From Cymodocea nodosa (lineage: Eukaryota; Streptophyta; Magnoliopsida; Alismatales; Cymodoceaceae), in contig JAZBRI010000003.1 of assembly GCA_036874045.1 (NCBI GenBank), positions 19,631,501 to 19,695,500 on the forward strand: a DNA stretch of 64,000 nucleotides, in the 5' to 3' direction. Position 1 is the first letter of the stretch, and each line of letters opens with the position of its first letter. Positions 44,100 to 57,340 of this stretch are shown here, piece by piece. The notes beneath the pieces were generated by a model, which did not search any database, was not told the origin of the DNA, and saw only the letters and a list, made by a program, of their open reading frames with translations. The position numbers were made by a program, and so were the translations under genes.

Positions 44100-44669
44100 A
44101 CAATTTACTGAAATTGGTTCGTTCAAAAGACTTAAAGATTTTAATAGTTGTTGTTTGAATTATCTGAATGTTAGTATGTTTAATGATAAATCCAGTGTTT
44201 ACTAACATTAAAGAGCTTAATTGATGTTATTTACAATCTGTGGAATCGCCCAATGGTTGGCCGAATTCCTTTGTAAATAGTAGTATTAAAAAGAAAAGGT
44301 AGGCTCGTGGAGTTAGCCATAACTCAACGAACTTTGTCCGTTGAGTTAACTGTAACTCAACATAGGGCTTATTGAAGATAAAACTTTGATTGTTAACAAA
44401 CGTAACAGTTCTCAATTCTTAAACAATTCGTTGTGGGATTGACCTGTACTTGCACATTAATACAATAGACACTATGCACTTGCAGTTAAAATAAAAATTG
44501 AAATTAATATCTAATTTGTGTTAAAGGTTGTTTGTTTACTTCTAAAAAAAAAGGAATAGGCATTAAGATAAATTAACTAAGTAAAACAAAAGTTAACAAA
44601 TCCAAGTTTTTCTAGTGCGTTGTTGGAGATCCAATTAGGTTTTTTGGTGTCGTGCTGGGTAATCAAACA

Positions 44670-45484
44670 CCATTCAAGTAGAAGTAGTTACCACTGAAGA
44701 AATATAAAAGAAAAGAAGAAAAAAAAGTAAAGGGTGTGTGGCCGATGGGTGTGGCCAGTGTGTGTAGAGGAGGATTACCGAGCTTTCTACAGGCAACGTC
44801 GGTAATTCTCTGAAGTACCACACCAACTATCACCACCACCATAATTACCAACCATTGGAGGTCTGTGAGGATACTTTCTTGATGTCGGGTCGATTCCGAG
44901 TCAAACACAGTGCCTGACAACCATTGTAAGGAGTGATCGCGTCACGGGAAGGGAAGCCATTTTCACCAAGCACCGACTCATATCTCAGGAGATCGTAAAA
45001 CTTCTAGCCTTGGCTTCAGGTTGATGCATGTATGCTGAAGAGGAGATCAACTTACAATTCTAGACTCGCGATTCTATAGGGAGAGGAGACAAAATTGTAT
45101 GTGGTTTAATTTTTAGTGGTGTAATCGTGTTACATGTAGTGACAAAAGTATTTACTGTCGACTGAGATTACTTTACATTTCACCTTTCGCCCATTTCCAT
45201 GTTCATATCAAAATAGAAATACCAAAAACAACTTATTTGTGTTTGTATTTGAGTGTTGTATTGTTTGTTTTGTATTGTGATTAATGTTATCTTTGTTAGT
45301 GTTGTGATTGTTTTATGTTTGTTTTAGTTTTACAGTTTACTGAAATTGGTTCGTTCAAAAGACTTAAAGATTTTAATGGTTACTGTTTGAATTATTTGAA
45401 TGTTAGTTTTGCCTAATGATAAATCCAGTGTTTACTAACATTAAAGAGCTTAATTGATGTTATTTACAATCTGTGGAACTGCCC
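44670..45484 (+). repeat. Internal Gypsy-F LTR fragment
   Basis: Right after an LTR terminus the sequence re-enters the LTR middle (CCATTCAAGTAGAAGTAGTTACC) and runs to ATCTGTGGAAC. TATAAAAG at 44703-44710. Both ends are rearrangement breakpoints. Confidence 0.8.
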
Positions 45485-46675
45485 AAGCTGCTCCAGTAGA
45501 AAAACTGTTAGGGGAAATTCTGTATCCTTAATTAGTTGATGAACCTTCATGTATTCGATTGCCAAACTTTGAGGGAGATAGGTTTGAATTGAAATCTAAT
45601 TATATTAGTCAATTGCCATACTTTCATGGATTAGAAAGAGAGGATGCCTATTATTTCCTTAGAGAATTTAACGAAGTTTGTCAAATGATGAAAATGCTGA
45701 ACATGAGTATTGATGCTATTAAACTTAGATATATCCCTTTTGCTTTAAAAGACAGCTAAGAGATGGTTATATACTCTATCGCCTTATTCAATTTCTACAT
45801 GGACTGAATTTTGCTCTATTTTTCTAGAAAAATATTATCCAACACATCAAACGATTAAAAAGAAAAAGGAAATATTAATGTGTAGCCAAAAACAGGGAGA
45901 ATCATTCTGGAAATATTTTGAAAGATTTAAAGATTCACTGACTCAATGTCCACATCATGCAATGAGTAAAGTACAATTAATAAGTATAATTTATGAAGGC
46001 ATAGATGTTTCAACGAAATCTTTATTAGAATTTACTTCTCAAAATGGATTTTTAAAACTGTGTAGTGAAGAAGTATGGGCATATTTAGAAAACTTTGCAA
46101 AAAGAACTACACAGTGGGAAAACTCAGCTGAAGCTTTTATAAATAAAAGAATATTACCAAGGGGAATGCATGAAATAGATTCAAGCACTATGCTTGAAGT
46201 TAAATTAACTGAATTAACAAAGAAAATAGAAGAGTTACCATTACATCAAAAACTAGCAGAAAAGAATGCAAACGTTAATGACTTAGATATTATTTATGCT
46301 AGAAACCAGAAAAATAACTTTGGAAATTCTTATAACCCTAATTAGAGAAATCACCTGAATCTATCTTGGAGAAACAACAATTTACAAGGAGGAGAAAATA
46401 TAAATGACAAAAATATAAGTTATGAAGCATTAATTGAACAAGGATCTAGAATAGATAAATTAAAGAAGATAATTCAACAATTAAATAATCGTTTAGATCT
46501 TGTATTTGGAAATGTTGCCATTCAAAATCAAAATATGAATAGAAATATACCCCCTAGACAAAAGGAATCAATAGAAGTTAGACCTATGGGAGGATTGCCA
46601 ATGCAAGCAGTACCTAACCTTGTCAACAAAACTATTAATGAAATTGATACCTCCTATGGGAGGGAAGCTGAATGA
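45485..46675 (+). pseudogene. gag: Gag capsid-domain protein, copy 4
   Basis: Begins inside Gag at A-P-V-E-K-L-L-G-E-I-L-Y-P. Keeps FEGDRFELKSNYISQLPYFHG and, after the 2-nt loss at 45753 shared with copy 1, a long open run 45878-46345 (CSQKQGESFWKYFERFKDSL, CPHHAMSKVQL, KRTTQWENSAEAF). It retains CAG at both Gln codons that became TAG in copies 1 and B. TAG at about 46345 in place of TGG. Ends TGA 46673. Confidence 0.85.
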
Positions 46676-46780
46676 AGCAGTATAACTAAAGTAACTATGT
46701 ATAATATAGGAAGTAAAAAAATATAAAAAGAAAAAAAATGTAAGTTTAATTATAGTTAGTAATATCGTAGAGTTATTACT

Positions 46781-46809
46781 TAACTCAACAAACTTAGTCC
46801 GTTGAGTTA
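46781..46809 (+). repeat. Hairpin repeat between gag and F-box (copy 4)
   Basis: Arms TAACTCAACA and CGTTGAGTTA; one mismatch from the perfect hairpin of copies 1 and B. Confidence 0.8.
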
Positions 46810-46884
46810 TGACCTAACTCCACAAGGGTAAGTAAGTAGCTATGTTAATTTTATCTCTGTTAAATTTTTGTTTATGTTATACAG

Positions 46885-48034
46885 AATCATAACAGATGGA
46901 ATTGATGAAATTACCACTGAATGCACTAAGGGAAGTACTGAGTAACTTGTCAGCTAAAGATTTGTGTAGATTGTGTTGTGTATCGAAAGAAATTAAAGAC
47001 TATGTCAGAGAAAAATAATTTCATGGACTACAAGCTGCAAAAATGACTAAGATTAGAGATAGATTTTTATGGAAGTCATTTAATCGTAGTTCAATCAGCT
47101 ATGAATATCTGAATATGGAAGAAAATGCTGGAATTCCACCCAATACATTAAAAAGAATAGATCATATTATGGGGATAGATGAATGATTAATTATCTACAG
47201 AACCAAACCAAGGTATGCAATTCTACTACTCAATATTTTGATTAGAAATCCTATCACTAGAGAAGAATGGAATATAGGAAGGCCTAATAGATATGAAGTA
47301 CTAACTAAAAATTGTGGGTCAACTTTAACATTTTTTGATAAAAATTCGACCATTCCTGAAAAATTATATTACTGGAGACCAACTAGAAATTGGGATGAAG
47401 ATTTATGCTTAAGTGTGTATAATTTTCTAAATAGATCTTGGACTAAAAATACTATGATATATCTAAGACAGAAAGCATTAATTAGCAGCATACATGTCAT
47501 ACTTGATGGATATATATATCTAGTCACAGATATATCAATTGCATTTAGATCTGATTTATACATAGTAAGCATAGATAATTATGATGATGACTTTATAGAA
47601 ATATTACCTATATCAAGTGATATAGCTAAACCACCATCTACAGAATATGATAAAATTCAATTAGGAATGTGGTATAATGAATATGATGATCCTACTTTAT
47701 GTCTAATAAGATGGTGGGATGAATTGATGAAATTTCAAATATGGATTATAAAAGACCTAAATGAATGGAAGTGGGTAGAGGAATATATTGAAATAGATGT
47801 AGAAATAGAAACAGCTACATTATCTTGGAATAGAAGAGGATCCCTTTCTGCATTTCAATTCATTAATGGAAATACACTCATATTTAGTATTGATAACATA
47901 CTGCAAGTTTACAAGTTAAAAAAGAAAGCACCTGCATTAAAACAGAATTAATAGAAATAAGAATTATGCCTAAAAAGATTGCTTAGATTGACACGTTTAT
48001 TCCATTTGTTACTACTTTTCAATCATGTTCTTAA
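46885..48034 (+). pseudogene. F-box/FBA protein, copy 4
   Basis: Acceptor TTATACAG ends at 46884. ATG 46896 then M-E-L-M-K-L-P-L-N-A-L-R-E-V-L-S-N-L. The 47238-47951 part is a long open run with RNPITREEWNIGRPNRYEV, LSVYNFLNRSW, MWYNEYDDPTLCLIRWWDEL and FQIWIIKDLNEWKW. Stops at about 47016 (TAA) and 47184 (TGA), and a frameshift near 47925 before the conserved C-terminus ending at TAA 48032. Confidence 0.85.
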
Positions 48035-49324
48035 ATTGCGATTCTGTACTTTTAATGTTGTGTGTATTCTGCATTTATTTTTAGGAAAAGAAAAAAAAGA
48101 AAATTTTTAGTTCTTATTTTATTTTATAAAAAGAGAAAAAAAAATAAAATATCAATCCAATTGTTGGTATCTGTTCTGGGAAACCAACTAGCTTGCTTGT
48201 GAGCCACCAAAGGCATGGGAGCCTGGGTTCCACACAAGACACTGAATTAAAAATTTATGTTTTGTTGTTAGTGTTATTTTGTTATATATTCTACTTTTAT
48301 TTATGAATGAAAAGTTTTTTAGAATCAAAAGTTAGAAGATATTGAAGGAGATACAAAAGAACAAGGTATGGAATTGATTACTTATCCTGAATTTACATTT
48401 CAACTCAGTTCATGGAGTTATTCATTAACTCAACGAACTTAGTTTGTTGAGTTAGGTGCTAAGTCAACGAAACAATATTCCTACCTACTAACAATTATTA
48501 TATTTACCGTAAAATCTTTTACATTGAGGATAATGCAAAATGTAGGTATGGGGGAAGGTAATTTAATTAAAATCCAAGTAATTTTGTTAATTAGAGGAAT
48601 TAGAATGGTACGCAAAAGTTTTGTAGAAATTGAAAATTTTTTTTATGAATTTGCTATAACTATCTGATAATTGAGACTGTCAAATTTTTAAGAATTGTAA
48701 CTACTTGAATGTTATATTTTAAAATCTTATATAAGATGCTACAAAATTTTACTATTCATACAAATCTAAATATAGTATCTTATGTTTTTGCTGAATTTTA
48801 TGAGTTTAATAGGTTTACGATTTAAAAAAAAAATCAGAATGCTTAACTGAAACTCAGTAAATTATCTAAAATCCTAAAAGAGCTGAAATGTTGATTTTTG
48901 AATTAAATGAGATACATATGATCAAGGATACATTTAATTTGAGTGATTAAACTTGTAGAATGATTTATGTGTAGATCTTATTAAACTACAGAAAAAGTAT
49001 GAGCTTATTGATATGGATTCATATTTTCAGTAAATAATAGAAGTAGGACTATACGAGATTTGTGTTTTATTGCATCTGTATTAATGAAATACATATATAT
49101 ACTGTGTTGAAAAGAAAAAAAAAAAAAAGAGAAAAACTTTGAGAGTTTATTGACTTGTTTGATCACGAGTCTTTTGTACTTGAGCAAATAGGTATGTAAG
49201 AATTATTGACCTGAAAAAGGACTCTTTAAATCTGACAACTTAAGATCCTAATCAAATCTGGGATTGTTGACTAAAAGCTTGATACATGGGTACACTAGAA
49301 AGCTCTTGTATGATTCAAGCTTGT

Positions 49325-50942
49325 TGTTGAGTATTTTGTTTTGATGATGTGTGCTGAATGAAAATAATCATATTTGCTCAATTACTATTACTTGTGAAAA
49401 GAAATTAAAATCATCAATTAATACAGAAAAAACTTACTGATATAAATACTTGTTTGTATTGGATCTGAAATTATACTAAGTTAATAACTAGTCGTTTTGT
49501 TGCATTAATTTCTCATTTAACTAAACGTTAAGTTAACGTGTGTTTTTATTGAAAAGCATGATATGTTTTAAAGTTATATCTTCTGTATCATGAACAGTGC
49601 ACATTTAGACAACTCGTTAAGCTAGAGTTTTGTTTGTATAGAGGTCACGTGAGAACTTGTTAAGTTAGAAGCTTAAAGGTTAAAATAGGTCACGTGATAA
49701 CTCGTTAAGTTAGTGAGTAAAAGAATAGACGAACTCGTTAAGTTAGTGTTGTACACGTGGTGAAATTATAAGTTACAAATGTTATATTGTATCACGTGAA
49801 GTGCACATGTTTAACTCGTTAAATTAACATAACTAAACGCGTTGAGTTGCTATATTAAACACTAAGGCAATGCATTAGGTTAGTATTATAAACTTAAGTT
49901 GTTACTTTTGCACGTGGTAAAATTCTTATTATAAAAACATTTGTTTATTATTGGTTCATTAAGTTATCTGTAACACAACAAAGATGGTTTGTTGAGTTAT
50001 CCGTAACACCACGGAGATGGTTTGTTGAGTTAGCGTAACACCATAGACTTAGTTCGTTGAATTAGCTACAATACTTGTCACGTGAGTTGGCACATGAGAA
50101 ACTCGTTAAGTTATATATATACTTGTGTTACTCGTTTAGTTAACATTAAAGTAACGACTTCTTATTATACTTGATGAAAAATTTTGAAAGAGAAAGTTTA
50201 TTTTGTAGGAAATTTTTCAAAGATCCAGGATTAATGATTAAAGAAAATTCAAAATGTAAATGTGGGTCAGAACGTGTGTATTTCGATGAAGGAAAAAGAA
50301 AATACGTGAAAAAGTGGAAAACTGGTAGTGATTAAACATGGAGGATATGCATGAAATGAAGATACAGTATAAAAGGCATAGAATTCTCGTTGATTAGTTA
50401 TCCATGCACACCAAAAGAAAAATCTTTTCAGGGATCAAAAACACCTCTTTGGCTCTCAAGTGAAAAAATTCAGTGAAGTAGAAAAAGGTAAGATATATGT
50501 CACTAAAGATTTGAAGTATCAAATGGAAGAAAATTCAATGAAGTAGAAAAAGTCAGATTTATGTCACTAAAGATCTGAAGTATCAGAAGAAAGCAAATTC
50601 GGTGAAGCAGAGAAAGACAAAATATTCATCACTAAAGAATTGTTGAAGAAGAAAAAGAAAAAGAAGAAAGATCTCAAACAAGGAGAAATGTTTTAAATTC
50701 TGCAAATTAATTTTCTCTGTTTGTAGTTATGAAATTGTATAGATGAAACATGGTGTCGATATATAATTGCATCTACAATTTCTGAGGAGAATTGAATTGT
50801 ATATTGTAATTGAAACCTTGAATAAAAATGATTTTATGAAAATAGTGTTTGGACTTGTTTTTGAGTTTTAAAGTTTCAATTATATTCAAAAATGTTGAAA
50901 AACACCATTCACCCCCCTCTTGTGTAGCCATACAATCCTACA
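49325..50942 (+). mobile_element. Solo LTR of Copia-S, with target duplication
   Basis: 1618 bp, TGTTGAGTATTTTG to CCTACA, inserted in the shared block between CAAGCTTGT and CTTTTCAAATT; target duplication CTTGT/CTTTT with one mismatch. TATAAAAG at 50368-50375. U3 holds repeated AACTCGTTAAGTTAG units (49613-49860). It is the only full-length + strand Copia-S LTR here and defines the family ends. Confidence 0.9.
49610..49870 (+). repeat. AACTCGTTAAGTTAG direct repeats in Copia-S U3
   Basis: At least five units of A-A-C-T-(C/T)-G-T-T-A-A-G-(C/T)-T-A-G at irregular 40-80 bp spacing, often next to CACGTG or TCACGTGA. The CACGTG-like boxes and repeats look like an enhancer array. The minus-strand LTR (57355-59093) carries the same array in reverse. 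Confidence 0.7.
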
Positions 50943-51491
50943 CTTTTCAAATTAACTTTTAAAGTACAAATATACATATATTGTTCTAAAAAGATAAAAG
51001 TGTTTTGTGAAATACAGAAATCTTTTGAATCAAGTATATTTTCTGTTATCTAAGATTACTGAAGTATGAATCTAGATTAGACTTTTGAAGTTGTTTATTT
51101 GAGATACAATTCATTATTTTACTTATTTTAATCATATTGAATTGGATTGTGTTTTGATTTGTATGTAGTTGAAAGTTATTCTGGAAATCATATTGGAAAA
51201 TTCAAGATAACAGATGTTTGAAAAGAAAAAAAGATGATAATATAATTAACACCTATATGATGCTAATATATTTCGTATGTAATTTACATATGTTTTAAAT
51301 ATATTTGCAGGTTGAAGAGGAGAAAACAAAGTTAAAATAGATTACTAAAAAATACAGAATATCTATATAGTAATCTAATTTATTATTCTGAAGAAGAACA
51401 AAATGAAGAATTAATTCTAGCAACTTTAGAAAGACCAACTAGTTAGATCTTAGTTTGCTAAGAGACTAGAAAAATTTAAGTATGGGGGAAG

Positions 51492-53445
51492 TGTTTAGAA
51501 TGAAAAAGTGCATAATATTAAGGGTTAAATGATGGTTAATTGCATAATATTTAGCTTATCATATGAGAATTAAGCCATTATGTTATAATTGCACTATTAT
51601 ATGCTTTAATGAAAAAATCTACATAATTTTAGGGAATTAACGTTAATTAAGTACATTTCTGAATTGTCGGTGAATTATAGGCTTTGAAATTCTTAAGTAT
51701 CCAAATTTTCTATTATTTCAGAGAGTTATGTTTAATGTACCGGACAATTATGTTTTAAACGAATAATTTATTATTTCCTAGAATACACATGTTAAAACCT
51801 TAATGCATGATTTAAGTGGATTTTCGATGAGTTATCTGCTAACTATCTGAAATGCATCTAAGCATTGGATAGTTAGGTTTGCAGGTATCCAAAATATCTA
51901 AACTCGTTAAGTTAGAATTATGCATGTGTTGAATTTAAATGCTTTAGTATATCACTGAGATGCACATGTTTAACTTGTTAAGTTAGCATAACTATACACA
52001 TTGAGTTACATGAATACACACTAAGGTAACGTGTTATGTTAACAGCTTATTTCTTTATTGCACGTGTTTTATGGTTAAATCAACGAAGTAAATCTGTTGA
52101 GTTATTTGTAACTCCACGAACCATTTATTTTCTAATATGTCATTGTAGCAGTTACAGAAACAAGACATTCAAAGGAAAACCACAATTACACGTATCATGC
52201 AGGAATTCACTCGTGGAAGGAAGAAGAAATCACCATTGTTGATATGAATGAAGGAAATCCAACCAATCATTTAAGTAGGAGCAGTTACTATTGTAAGAAA
52301 TATAAAAGACGAAGAAAAAGTGTGTGTGCAGAGGTGGAGAACCATGCTAACTGCAGGTAGCGTCGGAAGTTCTCTGAAGCTCTACACCATCACCAAAATC
52401 ACCAACCATCGGAGGTTTGTGAGGATACTTTCCTAATGTCGGGTCGATTTCAAGCCAAACACGGTGTTTGACAACCATTGTGAGGAGTGATCGTGTCACA
52501 GGAAGGAAGCCATTTTCACCAAGCATCGACTCATATCTTAGGAGATCGTAAAGCTTCTAGTTGTGGTTTCAGGTTGATGCTAGCATGCTGAAGAGGAGAT
52601 CATCTTACAATTCTGGATTCGTAATTCTATAGGGAGAGATGGTAAGATTGTAAGTGATTAAATTTTTAGTGGTGTAATCGCATCGCATGTAGTGACAGAA
52701 GTTTTTACTATCAATAGAGATTTTTAAATTTCACCTTTCATTCATTTTCAGGAACATATTAAAACAAAAATACCAAAAATAACAAATTATCTGTGTTTAC
52801 ATTTAGTATTAAAGTGTTGTATTGTTTGTTTTATATCGTTATTAATGTTATCATTGTCAGTATTGTGAATGTTTTATGTTTGTTTGATTCAGAAAATAGA
52901 AAATAGTTTTACAGTTTACTGAAATTGATTCGTTCTAGATACTTAAAGGTTTTAATGGTTACTGCTTGAAATATTTGAATGTTAGTATTGCTTAATGATA
53001 AATCTAATATTAACTAACATTAAAGAGCTTAATTGATGCTATTTACAATCTATGGAATCACCTAGTGGTTGGCCGAATTCCTCTATAAATAGTAGTATTT
53101 AATTGGAAAGATAGGCTCATGGAGTTAATTATAAGTCCACGAGGCTAGTTCATTGAGTTAACCATAACTTCATGAACTTAATCCATTGTGTTAACTATAA
53201 CTCAATGGAGTGCTTAACTGAACACACATAAACTCTAATATAAAAATCGGAACAGTACAGCATTCTTACTTAATCTCTATGGGATCGACCTGTACTTGCA
53301 CACAAATACAATATATACTATGCACTTGTAGTTAAAAGCACAAATTGGATTTATTATCTAATTTGTGTGAAAGGTTGTTTGTTTACTTCTAAAAGTAATT
53401 ATTTATATAAGCATAAAAACAAACCAAACAAGTTTTCTAGTGCCA
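51492..53445 (+). repeat. Gypsy-F LTR of copy 4
   Basis: TGTTTAGAATG directly after the polypurine tract; TATAAAAG at 52301-52308. Diverged from other copies by several small indels. It ends near AGTTTTCTAGTGCC, where about 40 bp of mixed sequence leads into the minus-strand copia at 53483. Confidence 0.75.
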
Positions 53446-53482
53446 CTTAACAAACAGAAGTTAACAAATCAATACATCTCCC

Positions 53483-54420
53483 TACAAATATACTTCAAAT
53501 ATATTCAATAATATACAAAATATACTTGTATAAGATAGGTTTTAATTATAACTATACTTTAAATTTTTCAGAAACTTTTGTTATCTTGAATTTATCAAGA
53601 ATGATTTCTAGAATCAACTCCAACTATATATGAATCAAAACATAACTTTAAACTTAATGATTAACACAAGGAGAATAAAGAAATGTATCTCAAATAACCA
53701 TTTTCAAAAGTACTGATTTAGATTCAACAAATCGATAGTCATATTGGTAGAAATTATATTCGATTCAAAGATATCTGTATTTAATGAAACAACTTTTATC
53801 TTTTCAAAATAGTAAATATAGATAATTTTTTTAAAAAGTTAGTTTGAAAAGCTTGAATCATACAAGAGCTTTCTGATGTACCCGTGTAATGAGCTTTCAA
53901 TCAATAATTCCAAGTCTGATCAGGACCTTAGGTTGCCAAATTAAAGAGTCCTTTTTTAGGATAATAATCCTTACATACCTATCTACTCAAGTACAAGAGG
54001 CTCGTGATCAAACTAATCAATAAAATCTCAAAAATTTTCACTTTCTAAGCACATTTTATTTTAAGCATAGTATATATATATATTTTATTAATACAAATAC
54101 AATAACACACAAATCTCATACAATTTTTACTTCTATGATTTTGCTGAAAATATGAATCAATTTCAATAAACTCATACTTTTGATCAATAACTTAATATGA
54201 TTTTCATATAAATTATTCTACAAGTTTAATCAATCAAGTCAAACTCATTCTTGATCATATGCACTTTCATTGATCCATAGAAAACACTTAATCAAAATTT
54301 CAAGATTTTAGAGGAATTTAATGTTTTTCATTGACATTTCCACTTAAAATTTTAAAAACCATTAAACTTAGAAAAATAAGTAAAATAAATAAAATACTAC
54401 TATAATTTTATCGTAAATAC
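53483..54420 (-). other. Shared non-coding block in the minus-strand Copia-S
   Basis: Reverse complement of the 12465-13440 type, with CCTACAAATATACTTCAAATATATTC at its end and landmarks CTCGTGATCAAACTAATCAATAAA and CCTTAGGTTGCCAAATTAAAGAGTCC. No gene. Confidence 0.75.
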
Positions 54421-54534
54421 ATAGTATCTTATGCAGTAGTTTAGATATTACTTAGATATTTATGATAAGTATATAATATCTATAAGGTAAACAACATCAT
54501 CAACAATATTTATCTTTTGTGGAGTTTAAGCATT

Positions 54535-57155
54535 TTACACATCACAAATCCTGCAAATACCTAAATTTAATCTTATATTGCATAATGTATTTTCATCTAT
54601 AGGTTTTGTAAATATATCAGCTAATTGATTTTTACTAGACAAAAATCCTAATTTAATTTTTCCTTTAAACACTCAGCAAATTAAATCCTAGGTTTTCTAC
54701 ATATAGTACATTTGAAATAACACAAGTAGGAGTTATTTGAATATTGCCCATACCTATGATTTTATCATTACTTTTGTTTCCAAATATTACACTTCCTTTC
54801 TTGGTATTTGTAAAATTTTTCAGTAGGTTTTTTTGTTTAGTCAAGTGACTTGATTCTCCATTATCCAAAATCCATTTTCATGTTGTTTTCTCCTACAAAA
54901 CAAATTAAGAACTATTTCTTGGTATCCAATGTCTTTGAAGATTAAGATCATTAAAAGCATATTTCTTCTTTTTATTTAAAAATAGTCTAACATTATCATT
55001 TATATTCTTATTAGTTGTAAGTACTACTAATTTATCATTAGCTTCATACTCACATATAGACTTATTACTCTTATTAACATTGTTTTTATTTTCAGATGTA
55101 TAGCCAAGACCAAACCGATTTTAATCAAATGTTAATTTATTTTGGTCATGCTCATACATTTCAGTTATATCGTACCAAGATTTTGTACTAGTATTTAAAT
55201 TTTTAGTATATATAAAATCTTTTTCTGTACAATAATTTTTAGATATAGAACATGCAGAACTAGTAATGGGTCTAATACTAGTGTTTTAAATTTTATGCTT
55301 AGGTTTATGAATTTCCAATTTACTACAATTGTCTAATATTTTAGAAACATTAGTAACTAAATTTTCAAAACAAGAAACAAGATTTTTAGAAACATTGATA
55401 GTCATGTTAGAAGTACATTTAGATAAATCACATTGATTTATATTATTACTACATGATTCATCTCTTGAAGTACCTACTTCTACATATTTATTACTTTGTT
55501 TCATAATAAAAGGAATTTTATTCTTAGATTTACTTGAACTACAACTAATAAAACCTTTTTTGGCTTTAGATTTAGGGTATTTAGGATAATCAAATCCTAA
55601 GCCAAATTTATATAACATCGTAGGGGTACTAGTTAGCTTGTCTAACTTAGTTTGACTTAAATTCTATTTCTCAATGGTGGAATTTAAATCTAGCTCTCTC
55701 ATTTTTAATTTATCAACCTCTAACTCATGATCATTTATGTTGTTTCTCAATTTTTCATTTTTAGATTCTATCTTTAATTTTTCAACATCTATATTCTGTA
55801 TTTGTTCATGCAAGACACATTCATTAAATCTAAATTTCTGCAAATCTATAGTATGATTTTCATTATCACATTTAAACTTTTCTAAAGTTGTATTCAGAAA
55901 ATAATTTTCTTCTTCTATAATGGACAAAGAGTTTCTAATATTCTTATTTTCCAATTTACAAGCTTTAAGTTTTTGTAATAATGCATGATAGCACATAATA
56001 ATTCATCAAAGTTAAAATCTGAATAACTTTCGGGATCAGATATTACCTTAGATTCATCTACCATGAAGCATACATGAGCAACATTTTTTAACTCTTATTC
56101 TTCTTCTGAATGTGAAGATTTTGATAATGATTCCTTAGATTCAGACTCTTCTAATGAGTCATCCCAAGTGACCTTCAAAGCATTTTTCTTGTAAAACCTT
56201 TTTTGAGTTTTCTGAGTCTTCTTCTTCTGATTTGTCCTACTTTACTTTTCATTTTTCCTTATAGGACAATCTAGAGAAAGATGTCTAGGTTTCTTGCAAT
56301 TGTAACATACATACCTTTTAGATGAAGAATTCTTTTCATTTAGTGATTTTGACGTTGAGGGTTTGCCATTTCTGTTCCTTTGTTGTCTCCTAGCTTTCCA
56401 TATTTTTTTGAATTTCTTAGTCAACAAAATCAAATCCTCGTCAGAATCAATTGATATTTCAGAATCTGAATTAATTTCGAAGGCTATTTCTTTCTTCATT
56501 TTTAATTTGTTGTAATTTAGTGAATCATTTAATTGAACTTCATAAGTAGTTAAATTTCCTATAAGTTCATTCATAGTATAAACATTTAAGTCTCATGATG
56601 CTCAATTGATGTCACTTTCTGAGATCATTTAGAACTTAGGGATCTGAGAATTTTTCTCACCAAATCCTTCTGTTCAAAATTCTTTCCTAAGCATTTTAAA
56701 GAATTTATGATATCTAGGAATCTAGAAAACATCTCAGAAATATTTTCATCTTCATGCATCTTAAAGAGTTCATATTTATGAATTAACATATTAATCTTAG
56801 TCTCTTTAACTTAAGAAGTACATTCATATGAAACTTCTAATGCATGCCACATCTCATAAGCAGATTTATATGTCGACACTTTATTGAACTGTTCATAACT
56901 TAATGCACAAAATAAGATATTTAAACTTTTTGCATTTAGAGTTTCATTTTCTTTTTCAATAACTATCCAAATATTATAAGGAGTAGTTAACGGAATATAT
57001 GGTTTAGAAATCAAGAACCACAACTTGTGATCTATACTTTGAAGAAAGATTGTCATCTTATATTTCCAATATTCAAAATGTATTCCATCAAATAAAGGAG
57101 GACGGTTAAGATTCTAGCCTTCATACAAAGAAAAATTTCCATTTCCAATAGCCAT
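54535..57155 (-). pseudogene. gag-pol: Gag, protease start and RNase H end of minus-strand Copia-S
   Basis: ATG at 57155 gives M-A-I-G-N-G-N-F-S-L-Y-E-G. Open runs: 57056-56811 (capsid, NILFCALSYEQFNKVS), 56574-56242 (zinc knuckle C-Y-N-C-K-K-P-R-H-L-S-L-D-C), 55996-55664 (coiled coil) and 55618-55286 (spacer). The protease begins at D-N-G-E-S-S-H-L-T near 54860, so D-S-G-A is already altered. After NLGFNLLSV at about 54667 the sequence jumps to GKIKL...SSKNQLADIFTKP, the RNase H C-terminus, ending TAA 54535. The deletion removed GAG-pre-integrase, integrase and RT. Confidence 0.85.
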
Positions 57156-57340
57156 ATTACCTTAGATTTTTCAACTTATAAGATTTTAAAAAGTTTAAAC
57201 TTTCGAAAACAATTTGAGATTCAAATCAACAAAGTTAAACTTATACTCAGATATTAATTTCTGTTTAAAAATAAGGAAGGTAAAACAAGCTTTGATATTA
57301 ATTAAGTTGGTATCGATTTTATATCAAAGATTATTAACCT

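Larger units (their letters stand above)
30872..44669 (+). mobile_element. Gypsy-F element B, 5'-truncated in RT, with gag and F-box
   Basis: Contains pol from mid-RT, accessory ORF, hairpin array, leader, gag in the predicted intron, F-box gene, 3' block, polypurine tract and complete LTR. The LTR is interrupted by an unrelated solo LTR (42887-44099). The unbroken run from pol to F-box in this copy confirms that gag and F-box lie downstream of integrase in this family. Confidence 0.85.
41440..44669 (+). repeat. Gypsy-F LTR of element B, interrupted by a solo LTR
   Basis: Starts TGTTTAGAATG, ends near AATCAAACA. Subtracting the 1218-bp insertion with its duplicated target leaves about 2.0 kb, matching copy 1. 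TATAAAAG at 42257-42264. Confidence 0.8.
48035..51491 (+). other. 3' non-coding block of copy 4, split by a solo LTR
   Basis: 48035-49324 and 50943-51491 together match 2999-4713. Hairpin pair TTCATGGAGTTATTCATTAACTCAACGAA around 48409-48440, G-rich tract at about 48547-48558, final polypurine tract TATGGGGGAAG at 51481-51491. Confidence 0.7.
44670..53445 (+). mobile_element. Gypsy-F copy 4, rearranged at its 5' end
   Basis: A partial LTR (44670-45484) is fused directly into gag near 45485; pol, accessory ORF and leader are missing. F-box gene, 3' block and LTR follow in the usual order. Confidence 0.8.
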
